From Mesostigma viride (taxonomy: Eukaryota; Streptophyta; Mesostigmatophyceae; Mesostigmatales; Mesostigmataceae), in contig RPFO01001075.1 in NCBI GenBank assembly GCA_009746045.1, forward strand, positions 915,738 to 977,737: 62,000 bases of DNA. Direction: 5' to 3'. Position numbers and translations under genes: made by a program. The notes beneath the pieces are model-generated. The model was given only the letters and a program-made list of their open reading frames with translations. It had not been told where the DNA came from and did not search any database. This document shows positions 1 through 9,440 of the stretch, piece after piece (the first letter of the stretch is position 1; each line of letters opens with the position of its first letter).

Positions 1-117
1 GGAAAGAGAGAAATTTCGTATGTACAGCAGACTGCAAAATCAATATCTAAGGTCGCTTTCGTGTGGTTTTCTTTCTTGCCCATGCCACGCCAGTTGGCGG
101 CAAGAGACAGGAAGTCT

Positions 118-345
118 GCGCGCCACCGTAGCTTGCGTATTTTGCCGACTAAACGTCACACAGCGGGCCCCCTAACCCCTAGCCTGGACTTGGCATAAAA
201 TGGCCTCCTTCATGGCCAAAAGTGGCCTGACGCCTACAGAGGTCATGCCGGGGTTAACTTACGATTGCACCCAGGCTTAAGTTATGGTCGCCGCCCAAAC
301 TTCAGTGTTGTAACTTAAACGCAAGAACGTCACCTCAGAAAACGA
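118..345 (-). repeat. Diverged copy of the pogo-like TA repeat
   Basis: Read on the minus strand this stretch matches 40640-40900 with many substitutions. Both copies share the order: a 'cttgcgtattttgccg' block, 'ggacttggca', 'aatggcct', then two or three blocks related to 'gcgttaagttgcg'. It lacks clean termini, so it looks like an old, decayed copy. The rest of 1-735 shows no gene I can support. Confidence 0.6.
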
Positions 346-735
346 AACTGACCGCGGTAATGGCTGTACTACTCCCGCTGCCGCCACTGTTACTAATAGC
401 AAGTCCTGCCGTCATGGCTGGGATGGTAAGCGATGGCTAGCAGCGTAGCACCCGAGAGTGATGGCTAGAGCGAAAGCGGCACTTGCTAGCAGAAAAGCAC
501 CACCAGCAAGCGAGCGCTGCAGCAGTATGGACACACCCATGGAAATTGTGCCATTGGCTCCCCAACGGGGTAGGGAATGGGCGGCAAACTAGCCACACAG
601 GAAGCACGCGAAATCCAAGAAAAGCTGTACCCCCCCACTATGTGACGTGGCAGCACACAGGAGCAACGAGTGTGGTATGCCAAACCAAAGCTGCAACATT
701 CAAAAATTAAAGCAAAGCTACACTGCATCCCCCAT

Positions 736-874
736 AGCTCCTGTAACGGTCTGCAGTTTGTACTTTGCCTTTATAGCGTTGTCAAGCTCCGGACCCTGCA
801 CGCTAGGCATAGCCCAGCAACCATGCTATTCGACGAATTTGGGGTAATCCATGATAATGCTCTGTAAAGGCAAT
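736..874. repeat. 139-bp direct repeat, copy 1
   Basis: By eye this is identical to 3542-3680. Inside it, 'ttgcctttatag' near the left and 'ctgtaaaggcaa' at the right end form an imperfect inverted repeat of about 12 bp, as a very small TIR element would have. Copy 2 sits exactly where the copia RT reading frame stops resembling RT, so the sequence may be an insertion or a truncation joint. Confidence 0.75.
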
Positions 875-2497
875 TAGAATTGCGGATAGAAAAGCGTGCT
901 CCATTGAACCGTTCATACATATCAATGTTATACCTTGAAAAAATAGGAATGACAGTTGTGTACTTGATCACTGCGAACAATTATCCCTGGCGGAGCATCA
1001 CCATTGAAGGATAGTAGCGGGTCATACCTTGTGACAAAGCGCTGGCTGCCTTGGCATCGAAGCCTACCAATAAGTGCAGCACCGGAACAAATATGCCACC
1101 GCCACCGACGCCTCCTGCGGACATCAGAGCACAACGGGCTTTCGTCAGGTCCGAGACCAACCGACCAGCCTTGTGCGTCCAGCTAGCAGCCAGGCGCAGA
1201 CACCCTGCAGGTACACCGCAGTCCACAAGTATGTAAACAATTCGCTAACGAGGCAAACATGCGTGAACATACCCGCATTCGCGAGAGCCGCGGCGAAAAA
1301 GCAAATTGCTAGGCCAATGCAATCTCTGCCGGAGAAGCCTAAACCAGGGGCGTGCTCGTCATGATCACCCCCTAGCGCGAGGATCGAGTAATTGGCATTG
1401 GAAGTGCTGTGTGAAGAATTTATCAGAGATTCGCTGCCCGAGTTTTGGAGAAGAATATCCGAGCACAGCGTGAGTTCCAAGGTAGCGGCAATGCATATGC
1501 CAAGCAGGCATGCCTTCCTATTCATGATAATGACCCCAATCGAAGTGATCCAAAATCAAACTTTTGCAATCCGCCATGGGCGCGACGGTCGCGGAGACGG
1601 AGGCAATGCCATGTTGCAGATATTCAAAACCGGAATATAGTCTTCATCGTAACAACTGTGAAGCAGAACGGTTGACAGCGTGGCCATTACCGTGCAGGTT
1701 TTTGCCCCAGCCAATTTTGTTATTAAATTTCGCGTTCCTCTAGCTGTTGCCTTTTGGCAGCAACCAGCTGTTGCCACGTGGCGATTGCGAGTACGGGCAC
1801 TTTGTGAAAGTAACTTTTCAGGGAAATTTTATAATTATTGCGACAATCGATCCAAAATATTATATTTTGTGTCTGGCGGTGAGTTACATTAATCCCAGAT
1901 ACTAATCCCATAAAACCCAGTACATATTCAATATAAGTACAATAAATCCATGACAATTAAAATACCACTTGACAAAGTAAGGCGTATTACAATAGTTTGC
2001 CTGTCATTCTCTCAACAGGGGTCTATTGGCGCCCGTCTTACGGCGCCCGTCTACTTGCCGGCAGATGGTAAACTGCCACAGCAAACAAATGACAAAATGA
2101 AACACATAGCGGCAACAATTAAATCCTGCCCTGGGGAACTAGGGAAGTCTGAACAGGCAAACACCTGAACAGGCCAGCTTGTAGAAACATAATACCAGGG
2201 AATCGAACCCCGCCCTATAAACCCCAGAATAAAGGTTCCCAGACCATTGTGAGAGGTATGTAACAAATATACACATTTCTTTTAAAATAGAATACATGGT
2301 CTGTAATGGACCTGTCAACCTTGTGTAGTCAACAGCATGAACCCCAGCCAAAACCTGGCTGTATCCTGATTAAAATCAGAGTGAGTGTACCATGGTCCAT
2401 GAGCCTTAGTACAGACTAAAATACAGGTATTATGCCAGTCACAATGCTGACACTACCATACAATCTGCTCTCCAATGCCCTATAACCAGGCACCAGC
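875..2497. other. No gene recognised; AT-richer DNA left of the copia fragment
   Basis: Only short open frames without recognisable domains occur here. If the copia fragment at 2498-3616 had a 3' LTR it should lie in this interval, but I see no matching LTR pair or clear TG...CA ends. Confidence 0.4.
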
Positions 2498-3616
2498 TTA
2501 GACAGCTTGCTGAGACGGGTCCATCAGAGACTGAAGAACCTTGTATTGCACTGCTGCCTTCTGTACTAGCTTGGTCAAAGCATCAGCAGGATTGTCAACC
2601 CCACGGATATGCTCAATATTGGCCAAGGAGGACAACTCCTTTAGAAGGAGATAATCCAAGTCCCTACTTCTGGCCATCTGCCTGTGCACAAACTGCACCA
2701 TCCCCATGGAGTCTGTTTTGAGAAGAGTGGTAACCTGAAGTGGCCAAGGAGTGTTAGAAGTCATCTGATGAAGCAACTCCTTCAGATAAAGGCTTGTGTG
2801 AATGCCTTCACAAATAGCCCTGCATTCTGCCACATCACTGCTGACAGCCACCCGTTTGTGCAGGCGACTAAACCAGCTCACCAAACTCCCCAGGCCTTCC
2901 TGTCTGAGCACAAAGAGCCCTGCAGCCCTGCCCCTGACCTTGGAGACCTGCCTGCTGTCCATTGAGCTATCCACATACAGCTCCATGCAAATGGGTTGTG
3001 ATAAATCCACTGCAGACAACAGAATGCCAGATGAAGCCCTGACTTGATCAGCCACCTTGGCAGACCCTAGCTCCACCAGCATGTCATCAGGCAACCTGGC
3101 TATGACCATAAGGTCTGGCCTGGAAATGCCTGCCACCCAAGCAACCATGCCTCTGACCATAGGACACAGTGCCTGTGTGATGGTTGGAGGAAGCTTGCTA
3201 ATGAGGGTCTCTTGATAAGCATTGCCCCCCACCAGCAGCATACGCCACTCCCCCCCCTTCTTCACCAGTGTGGCCTCCATGCCCACAAACAGCAGAGGCT
3301 CATTCTCCACCTGCCATTGCTCCCTACCCAGAGGAAACTTGGACTTAATGATGGAAATAAGCTCCTTCAGCCACGACGTGGGAGCTATCAGATGTAGGTC
3401 ATCCCCGTGCAGCGAAGCATACACTGGTAGGCCTTCCCATTGCCCCAGAAACAGACAGGGGTCTACAGGAGAGACCTTCAAGTTGCAATGCTCTTTCAGG
3501 AAACGGTTGAGAGTCTCCCTCCAGATTATTGGACTTAGCGGAGCTCCTGTAACGGTCTGCAGTTTGTACTTTGCCTTTATAGCGTTGTCAAGCTCCGGAC
3601 CCTGCACGCTAGGCAT
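2498..3616 (-). pseudogene. Ty1/copia polyprotein fragment: reverse transcriptase C-terminal half plus RNase H
   Basis: The 372-codon open frame is the C-terminal part of a copia-type polyprotein, which copies element RNA into DNA and degrades the RNA strand. Visible signatures are a W-x5-L-x2-F segment followed by 'DPCLFL', the RT active-site region written as 'YASLHGDDLHLIAP' (copia normally has YVDD; here HGDD), 'GISRPDL', an RNase H stretch with 'ELYVDSSMDSR', and the terminal 'RGVDNPADALTKL' (copia consensus N-PADxLTK). The first 25 or so residues are encoded by the 139-bp repeat at 3542-3680 and do not look like RT. GAG, protease, integrase and the N-terminal half of RT are absent, and no LTRs were found. 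The tail after NPADALTK is intact and ends in a stop. It is best read as a truncated, immobile copy; the change at YVDD supports decay. Confidence 0.85.
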
Positions 3617-3680
3617 AGCCCAGCAACCATGCTATTCGACGAATTTGGGGTAATCCATGATAATGCTCTGTAAAGGCAAT
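3542..3680. repeat. 139-bp direct repeat, copy 2
   Basis: Identical by eye to 736-874, and located at the left edge of recognisable copia RT homology as read on the minus strand. Flanking bases differ between the copies, so the shared segment has sharp edges. Confidence 0.75.
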
Positions 3681-3738
3681 GGACAAGGTAGCACCTGCAC
3701 ATAGGTGCCATGTAAGGGCAGTGTGATGATGCAGTTAT

Positions 3739-3752
3739 CAAAGAGACAACCA
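3739..3752 (-). repeat. Possible micro-fragment of the PLE 3' terminus with target duplication
   Basis: The bases 'caaagagacaacca' match the conserved left edge of the PLE 3' fragments at 6384, 8055, 8209 and 12362. They are flanked on both sides by the octamer GCAGTTAT (3731-3738 and 3753-3760). It could be a 14-bp, almost completely 5'-truncated insertion, or a coincidence. Confidence 0.35.
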
Positions 3753-3760
3753 GCAGTTAT

Positions 3761-4421
3761 GTTTCCCCATCATTGTGGAAGGGAAATGTATTGTTTGGCA
3801 TGGTTGGTGGCCATATTAGTAGGTAGTATGCCCACCCCTACCCCCTTGGTTGCTTTTTACCAACGGTACCCCTAAGGGCTGTACTGGGTGTAACTGCTGG
3901 TATACCCACCCAAATGATGACCCCAACTGGCCCAGTTGGGGTCAAACTGTTCAGCAACTAATTGTTTATCATCCCTGAAGTGGTAGGTGCCTAGCTCTTA
4001 TAACATAAAAATTCACATTCTACCAAAAATGAAAACGCAATGTCTTGACCCCCCTGACTTTGACGGCAGTTATATATGGCCTACCCTGCACATATGTGAG
4101 GTTGTGATATACCAACCCGAAGGGCAACTCATGGACATGCTCGGCCCCCAAGGACAGCCATTGGATATGGGTGGGTTGGATGCCATCTGGTTTGCAAAAT
4201 TGTGAAGTTAAAGCCGATGCATCGGCAGTATTTCTGCCCATTTAGGGGTTAAATATACGGTCCCAGCGTCCTCCATTTAGGCGTTTTCGCAGGCATCAGG
4301 ACAGCCATCTCGGCACATGTGTGGTTTACAAGAGGCCGGTGTTCAGCACAACCAAACCGGTCGGTCTACATCCACGAGCGTGTGACAGGCCAACACAACA
4401 TGCGCGACGCGCCAGCTATGG
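3761..4421. other. No gene recognised
   Basis: Short open frames only, with no domain, RNA gene or clear repeat. The sequence is AT-richer than the gene regions. Confidence 0.4.
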
Positions 4422-4779
4422 CTAGATCGCCGCCACCGTCGCCTCCGCCAGGCAGGCGATCTCGTAGGGCTTGTCGACTAGCTGGATGTCCAGCCAGTGG
4501 GGCCCCTCGTCGGTGGGCACGGTCATGGCGTCGTCATCCCATCCATCATAGAAAAGCTTCACTGCTCGGCAGTGTGCTTGCGGTTCGCGCTCGTGGGGGT
4601 TGTACGAATTGTCCAGCAACGCCGTCACGTACGACAGCAGGACGGCCTGTCGCTGCTCGTCGCTGGCATCGGTCCCCCCGTGGACCAGTTCCCCCCCGGA
4701 GCTGCGGTACGAGTGGGGGTTGTAACGGATGACCAGCAGCGGCGAGAAGAACAACAACAGAGTGCCCCCATGCACGCCA
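4422..4779 (-). pseudogene. Open frame of unknown function adjoining an RT fragment
   Basis: About 118 codons stay open on the minus strand and continue in frame from the RT fragment to the right. The predicted protein contains 'SPLLVIRYNPHSYR', followed by a charged helix-like stretch and 'SYNPHEREPQAHCRAV'. The phrase VIRYNP-x-SY reminds me of a short motif in uncharacterised nuclease-like proteins of large viruses and their algal hosts, but that is recollection, not a search. It could equally be a host exon fragment captured beside the LINE. No start codon or splice sites could be assigned with confidence. Confidence 0.3.
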
Positions 4780-5118
4780 TGCCGATCCGGGTCGTCCTCG
4801 CAGTCGGGAAGCCAACTGCCGAGCAGCTTGAAGCGGCCTGAAGCAGGGAAGTTTACCTTGGTGTCGTCTAAAGAGGTGGATCGAGCTCAGGCGTGGGCGA
4901 GGTCAGGCCAAGGGCCATGGCCTCCGTTTTGGGGCTGATTTCTAGACCGGCAGCACGGGCCTCGAGCGCCAGGCAGTCCAGCCATAGTTGGGCAGACTCG
5001 AGCTTCTCAATGAGCGCGATGTCGTCGGCATGCATAGATGAGGTCAGCGAGTAAATTCTGCTGGTTCGTCGGCCCCCCCTCCCCATACACGGGCCCCAGT
5101 GATATCGACTGGTCATAA
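4780..5118 (-). mobile_element. Inverted 5' segment of a non-LTR retrotransposon (RT palm region)
   Basis: On the minus strand this encodes a piece of reverse transcriptase with the catalytic box as 'YADDIALI' in one frame (Y-A-D-D near 5030), then 'EARAAGLEISPKTEAMALG' and 'FKLLGSWLPD'. The same residues occur in the fuller element at 32400-32900. An in-frame stop and a frame change after the ALG stretch show decay. It meets the plus-strand 3' end of the same family at about 5118, element 5' side to 5' side. Confidence 0.75.
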
Positions 5119-5705
5119 GCTGGAACGTAGGGTTTTCACTTTTCCACGCATAGGTCGTTAGAGTCTTTGTACAAGGGTATGCCCCGCATTTCTGATGAGA
5201 TAAGGCAGCGTAGAATAGCATTTGTAGGACATCTTGCTCGAACCAGTCAGGTAGACACCGCCCTTGGTCTGGCCGGCCCCCAGCTGCTCGGCGGCCAGCC
5301 ATGCGGCATATCCTGGCGTGGCGTGGCCCCGAGGACAAACCCAGAAGGGCTGGTAGACCAGCCATAAAGTATACAGATCAGTTGATGGCCGACCTCATGG
5401 TCCCAGCTCAGTTTGAACACCGCGTTTCCTCCCTCTGTCTAGCTTGGACTGCCATGCAGGACAAGAAGAGGAGGCACCATTGTCCAGGCCCACATGCCAG
5501 CCCCTGTGGGCAAGCCCCCTCCCCCCAGGAGGAAGGGGCGCTTTACTGAGTGGAGTAGTTAGGATTTTGGTGGCCTAGATTATATTAGAGCTAGCTTAGC
5601 TAGTTTTCGCGGCTCCACTCCTCACCCCCACCCACCAGCCATGAAATACGTGCTACATGATCTCCCTACGGAGTCATGTTATATAATTGAAATAATTTTT
5701 TAATT
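5119..5705 (+). mobile_element. 3' end of the same non-LTR retrotransposon family, plus strand
   Basis: It starts within the sequence encoding the RT C-terminus, continues through the conserved 'GMPRISDEIRQRRIAFVGHL' tail of the ORF (5179-5240), the 'QAPSPQEEGAL' C-terminus with a stop near 5549, and the family 3' UTR. The UTR ends with 'tgctacatga', a 'ctccctacggag' hairpin core and an A/T-rich tail near 5705. A small frameshift interrupts the ORF between about 5290 and 5370. Copies of this end recur at 9170-9440, 31869-32210 (minus) and 34145-34485. Confidence 0.8.
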
Positions 5706-6383
5706 TGCTGGTCAAGGAAATTAATTACTAGGGATGCAGAGAATAGGTTTCTCGCGAGGCTTTAGACCCTGTTGGATAGGAGACCCCCGGCCGGGCACCA
5801 TGGGCGCTAGCTGAAACATCGAACTCCTGACCCATACTCCAACATCGCCTGTGCCTCACCATATCCCAGTAGGTAAGTGCGTGAACATGCACTGAAGGCA
5901 TGCCACGGAGTGCCCGTTGAGGTACTTTTCTACGCGGAAACTTCACCCGCGAAGGCAAGTGGCGCGACTCGCCCAGGTCCGCAGATAGCAACTCCGCGTC
6001 ATCCGGACTATCCAAGATCAAGGAGACAACTATCCAAGATATATGACTGTACGCTCGGCCATGATGACGGGTGTGTGGGTAGGTTGCATGCTACTAACCC
6101 CCGATAGCCCAGGAGAATATAAAGGCTTCTCCCGGAGCCTGAGTGTTTTTAGGGGCATACCCAGGGTTCACCCACAACCCATATCCCAGCAATGATCTCT
6201 TTCTTTATTCCATTTTTGTTTTTGTTATTATTATTACTCTTTACTTTGTCTTTATTTATTATTATTGTTCTTATGACTTGTTGTGATTCTTTCTTTCTCT
6301 CTTTCTTTCTTTTTCTTTTTTCTTTTTTCCTTTTCCCTTTGCAATGTTTACTTCTTACTTTTTCTTATAGCCCCTTTGTGTAT

Positions 6384-6445
6384 CAAAGAGACAACCAGCG
6401 CAGGCCAGAAATCGGGAGAATCCGGACCATGAACCGGCACCGGAT
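6384..6445 (-). mobile_element. 62-bp PLE 3'-end insertion with GTAT duplication
   Basis: The left edge 'caaagagacaacc' and the next 45 bases match the other PLE 3' fragments. GTAT flanks both sides (6380-6383 and 6446-6449). Unit B carries the uninterrupted sequence around 7782-7785, which is a paralogous empty site. Confidence 0.7.
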
Positions 6446-6503
6446 GTATGTGTGTATGCATTCCCTCTTTTCCTTCAAGATTAGTTTTGGTCGTTTTTGT
6501 TAG

Positions 6504-7137
6504 TGGGGGTGGGGTGGGTGGGGTGGGTGGGGTGGGGGTGGGGTGGGGGTGGGGTGGGGTGGGGGTGGGGGGGTGGGGGGTGGGGGTGGGGTGGGGGTGG
6601 GGGTGGGGTGGGGGTGGGGGTGGGGGTGGGGGTGGGGGTGGGGGTGGGGGTGGGGGTGGGGGGTGGGGGTGGGGGTGGGTGGGGTGGGGGTGGGGGTGGG
6701 GTGGTGGGGGTGGGGGTGGGGGTGGGGTGGGGGTGGGGTGGGGTGGGGTGGGGTGGGGTGGGGGTGGGGGTGGGGTGGGGTGGGGGTGGGGGTGGGGTGG
6801 GGGTGGGGTGGGGGTGGGGGTGGGGGGGGTGGGGTGGGGTAGGGGTGGGGGTGGGGTGGGGTGGGGTGGGGTGGGGGTGGGGGTGGGGTGGGGTGGGGGT
6901 GGGGGTGGGGGTGGGGTGGGGGTGGGGTGGGGTCGGGGTGGGGTGGGGGCGGGGGCGGGGGCGGGGCGGGGCGGGGGCGGGGGGGGGCGGGGGCGGGGCG
7001 GGGGCGGGGCGGGCGGGGCGGGGGCGGGGCGGGGGCGGGGGGGCGGGCGGGGCGGCGGGTGGCGGGCGGGGCGGGGCGGGGGGGCGGGGGCGGGGGCGGT
7101 GGTGGTGGTGGTGGTGGTGGTGGTGGTACGTGGTGGT

Positions 7138-7181
<44 letters not shown>

Positions 7182-7195
7182 GTGTGTGTGTGTGT
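6504..7195 (+). repeat. G-rich simple-sequence expansion (GGGGT)n / (GGGGC)n / (GGT)n / (GT)n
   Basis: About 690 bp of nearly pure G runs separated by single T, then by C from about 6930, then GGT trinucleotides (about 7099-7140), then GT dinucleotides. The plus strand has very high G-quadruplex potential. The equivalent stretch in unit B (about 7815-7880) is only some 60 bp of GGT/GT-rich DNA. Long open frames over it encode Gly/Val/Trp or Pro/His/Thr only and are composition artefacts. Confidence 0.95.
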
Positions 7196-7473
7196 TCCCT
7201 AAAAACCTTTCTTGTTCACTACCCTCTGTCTCCCTCCATGCAGGTCTTCCTCTAGAGAAAGCCACACGGCTCCCGCGGCCTTTATTGGCGTCTTTCCTCT
7301 CAGACAACTACCCCAGTCCTTCCACGGCATTGGATCGCCATGCGTCCAGGCATAGTTGTCTCACTTAATCTATGTCATAGGCAAGTTCATGCACATTGGT
7401 GTGCATGTGCATGCCACAAATCGATCAATCTATCTATCATTATCAGTGAGACAACGTATAACATTAATATGTC

Positions 7474-8050
7474 ACGAGGCTTTAGACCCTGTTGGACAGC
7501 AGACCCCCGGCCGGCCGGGCACCATGGGCGCTGAAACATCAAACTCCTGACCCATTCTCCAACATCGCCTATGCCTCACCACATCCCAGCAACGACCTCT
7601 TTCTTTATTCCATTTTTGTTTTTGTTATTATCATTACTATATACTTTGGACATCTTAATTATTTATTATTGTTCGTATTAATACTATTTACATTTTCTTT
7701 TCTTTTTTCTTTCTTTCTTTTTCTCTTTTCTTTTTTCCCTTTGTAATGTATCCTCCTTACTTTTTCTTTTAGCCCCTTCGTGTATGTGTGTATGCGTTCC
7801 CTCTTTTCCTTCTTAGTTTTGGTGGTTGTTGGTGGTGGTGATGTGCATGCATGTGTGTGTGTCAGTGTGTGGTTGTTTTCCCTATCAACCTTTCTTGTTA
7901 CCCTCTGTCTTCCTCCATGCAGGTCTTCCTAGAGATATAGCCACGCGGCTCCCGCGGCCTTCGCGTCTTTCCTCTCAGACAACTACCCTAGTCCTTCCAC
8001 GGCGCGTTGGATCGCCATACGTCCAGGCGGCCATAGTTGTCGCACTTCAT
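7474..8050 (+). repeat. Unit B of the tandem duplication (unexpanded)
   Basis: A shorter paralogue of unit A lacking the 300-bp block, the PLE fragment and the long G-rich tract. Order and orientation of the shared blocks are the same. Confidence 0.75.
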
Positions 8051-8054
8051 ATAC

Positions 8055-8208
8055 CAAGGAGACAACCAGCGCAGGCCAGAAATCGGGAGAATCCGAACCA
8101 TGGTAGCTCAATTAGCCTGCCGTTATCTTGTCCGCGTGTTCGAGTCGTGCAGGATGATGAATAATATGAATGGTGACGGAAATGTGTAGCCTTGTGCGTT
8201 GGAATTAT
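8055..8208 (-). mobile_element. PLE 3' fragment, 154 bp
   Basis: On the minus strand this ends with the family 3' terminus (gcgctggttgtctccttg) and is 5'-truncated at about 8208. It abuts a longer copy directly, giving a head-to-tail pair. Confidence 0.65.
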
Positions 8209-8707
8209 CAAGGAGACAACCAGCGCAGGCCAGAAATCGGGAGAATCCGGACCATGGTAGCTCGAGCCTGCCGTTATCTTTTCCGCGTGTTCGAGTCGTT
8301 CAGGATGATGAAGATGAATGGTGATGGAAATGTGTATCCTTGTGCATTGAAATTATGGCTGGCTTACGTGTAGAGCGACTAGATGACCTAGACGGTGGGG
8401 CCGGAAACAGCTTGCTTGATCAGGGCGTGCGTTTCGAGCCTAACTGGCCGGGAGTGTCTAGTGGTGATCGAGCTTGCTGCGATCGGTCTCCCACCATTTA
8501 CGAGGAAATACCCGCAAATGGAAAACGTACCACTGAAAAGGTCTAGCTAGTCAGTCATTACGTTAGCCATGCCATGATTCCAAACGTCCAAGAAACTGCA
8601 CACGGTGCAAAGGCAAAAATCCGGAGGACAGCACTTTCAAATGTGCGGGGGGAACCAAAAGCCCGCGTATGCCAGAAAACATCGTGTTGCTGCAGCGACG
8701 CGACGAT
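8209..8707 (-). mobile_element. PLE 3' fragment, about 500 bp
   Basis: It is colinear with 12362-12857, the 3' untranslated part of the PLE, with few differences. It shares the left edge 'caaggagacaacc' and stops at 'gacgcgacgat', where the full element continues toward its ORF. It has no coding capacity. Confidence 0.7.
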
Positions 8708-8757
8708 TAATTAGAAACATATGTAACTCCATTGGGAGTATATGTAGCACATATCCC
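8708..8757 (-). repeat. Fragment of a non-LTR 3' terminus, minus strand
   Basis: On the minus strand it reads 'atgtgctacatatactccc', then 'aatggagttacat', the hairpin-bearing 3' end also seen at 9460-9490. It is wedged between the PLE fragment and a plus-strand LINE. Confidence 0.55.
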
Positions 8758-8759
8758 GG

Positions 8760-9440
8760 AGCACACCTACTGGCGCTCCAAGGGCCTGGGCGAACACCGC
8801 AAGCGCATGCTCTTCAAGGTCCTCGTCCTCACGGTGCTCACGTATGGCGCCGAGGCGTGGACACTCACCCCCACTCTGGCATCTAGGCTAGACGGCACAG
8901 TTTACAGGATGCTCCGACAGGTCCTGAACGTAGGGTTTTCCAAGCGCCCGTCATCAGACGGTCTTTGTATCAGGGCATGCCTCGTATTTCGGACGAGATT
9001 AGACAGCGTAGGATAGCATTTGTAGGACACCTTGCTCGCACCAGCCAGGTCGACACCGCCCTTGGTCTGGCCGGCCCCCAGCGGCTTGGCCAGCCCAGGG
9101 TGGCACATTCTGACCTGGCCTGGCCCCAAGGGCATTGCCAAAAAGGTAGGGAAACATGTCACGAACTACGTACAGATGTTGCTGGATGACCTACTGGTCC
9201 CAGCCCAGTTTGAATACCGCATCCACTCTCTTCCTTAGTTTGGACCGCCATGCAGAACAAGACGCGGTGGAAGAGGATTGTCAAGGCTCACACGCCCGAC
9301 CCTGTGGGCAAACCACCTCCCCCCAAGCGGAGGAGGCGTTTTGATGAGTAGGGTAGTTAGGACGTTTCTAGACTAGCTAGATTAGAGTTAGGTTAGTTCG
9401 ATTACGCGGCTCCTTCCACCCCACCCATCCATCAAGGAAT
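8760..9440 (+). mobile_element. 5'-truncated non-LTR retrotransposon: RT C-terminus and 3' UTR
   Basis: Coding begins inside the RT thumb/C-terminal region: 'YWRSKGLGEHRKRMLFKVLV', 'LTVLTYGAEAWTLTP', 'LDGTVYRMLRQVLNVGFSK'. A frame change follows, then 'GMPRISDEIRQRRIAFVGHL' (8974-9035) and further C-terminal sequence to a stop near 9343. The 3' UTR runs to 'catcaaggaata' at 9440, where the tail of a minus-strand element (9441 onward) interrupts it, so the usual hairpin and A/T tail of this copy are missing. It is an inactive 5'-truncated copy. Confidence 0.8.

Larger units (their letters stand above)
5751..7368 (+). repeat. Unit A of a diverged tandem duplication
   Basis: It shares with unit B (7474-8050) a left block around 'ggctttagaccctgttgga', a block of 'tctttctttattcc' plus T-rich DNA, a 'gtgtgtatgc' block, and a right block around 'tccatgcaggtcttcct' through 'gcctccgcggcc'-like sequence to 'ggatcgccat'. 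Unit A differs by about 300 bp of extra sequence (5875-6177), a 62-bp PLE fragment (6384-6445) and the G-rich expansion. No gene is recognised in the shared parts. Confidence 0.75.

Noticed and set aside
2195-2225. tRNA T-arm-like sequence (ggttcgattcc on the minus strand)
   Set aside because: No matching acceptor, D or anticodon stems could be folded around it.
6348-7368. Gly/Val/Trp and Pro/His/Thr open frames up to 319 codons
   Set aside because: Pure translation of the G-rich simple repeat.
8209-8707. tRNA-derived SINE (box A-like TGGTAGCTCGAGC and box B-like GTTCGAGTC on the plus strand)
   Set aside because: All copies share the left edge and vary at the right edge, the opposite of a plus-strand SINE. 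They match the 3' UTR of the minus-strand PLE.
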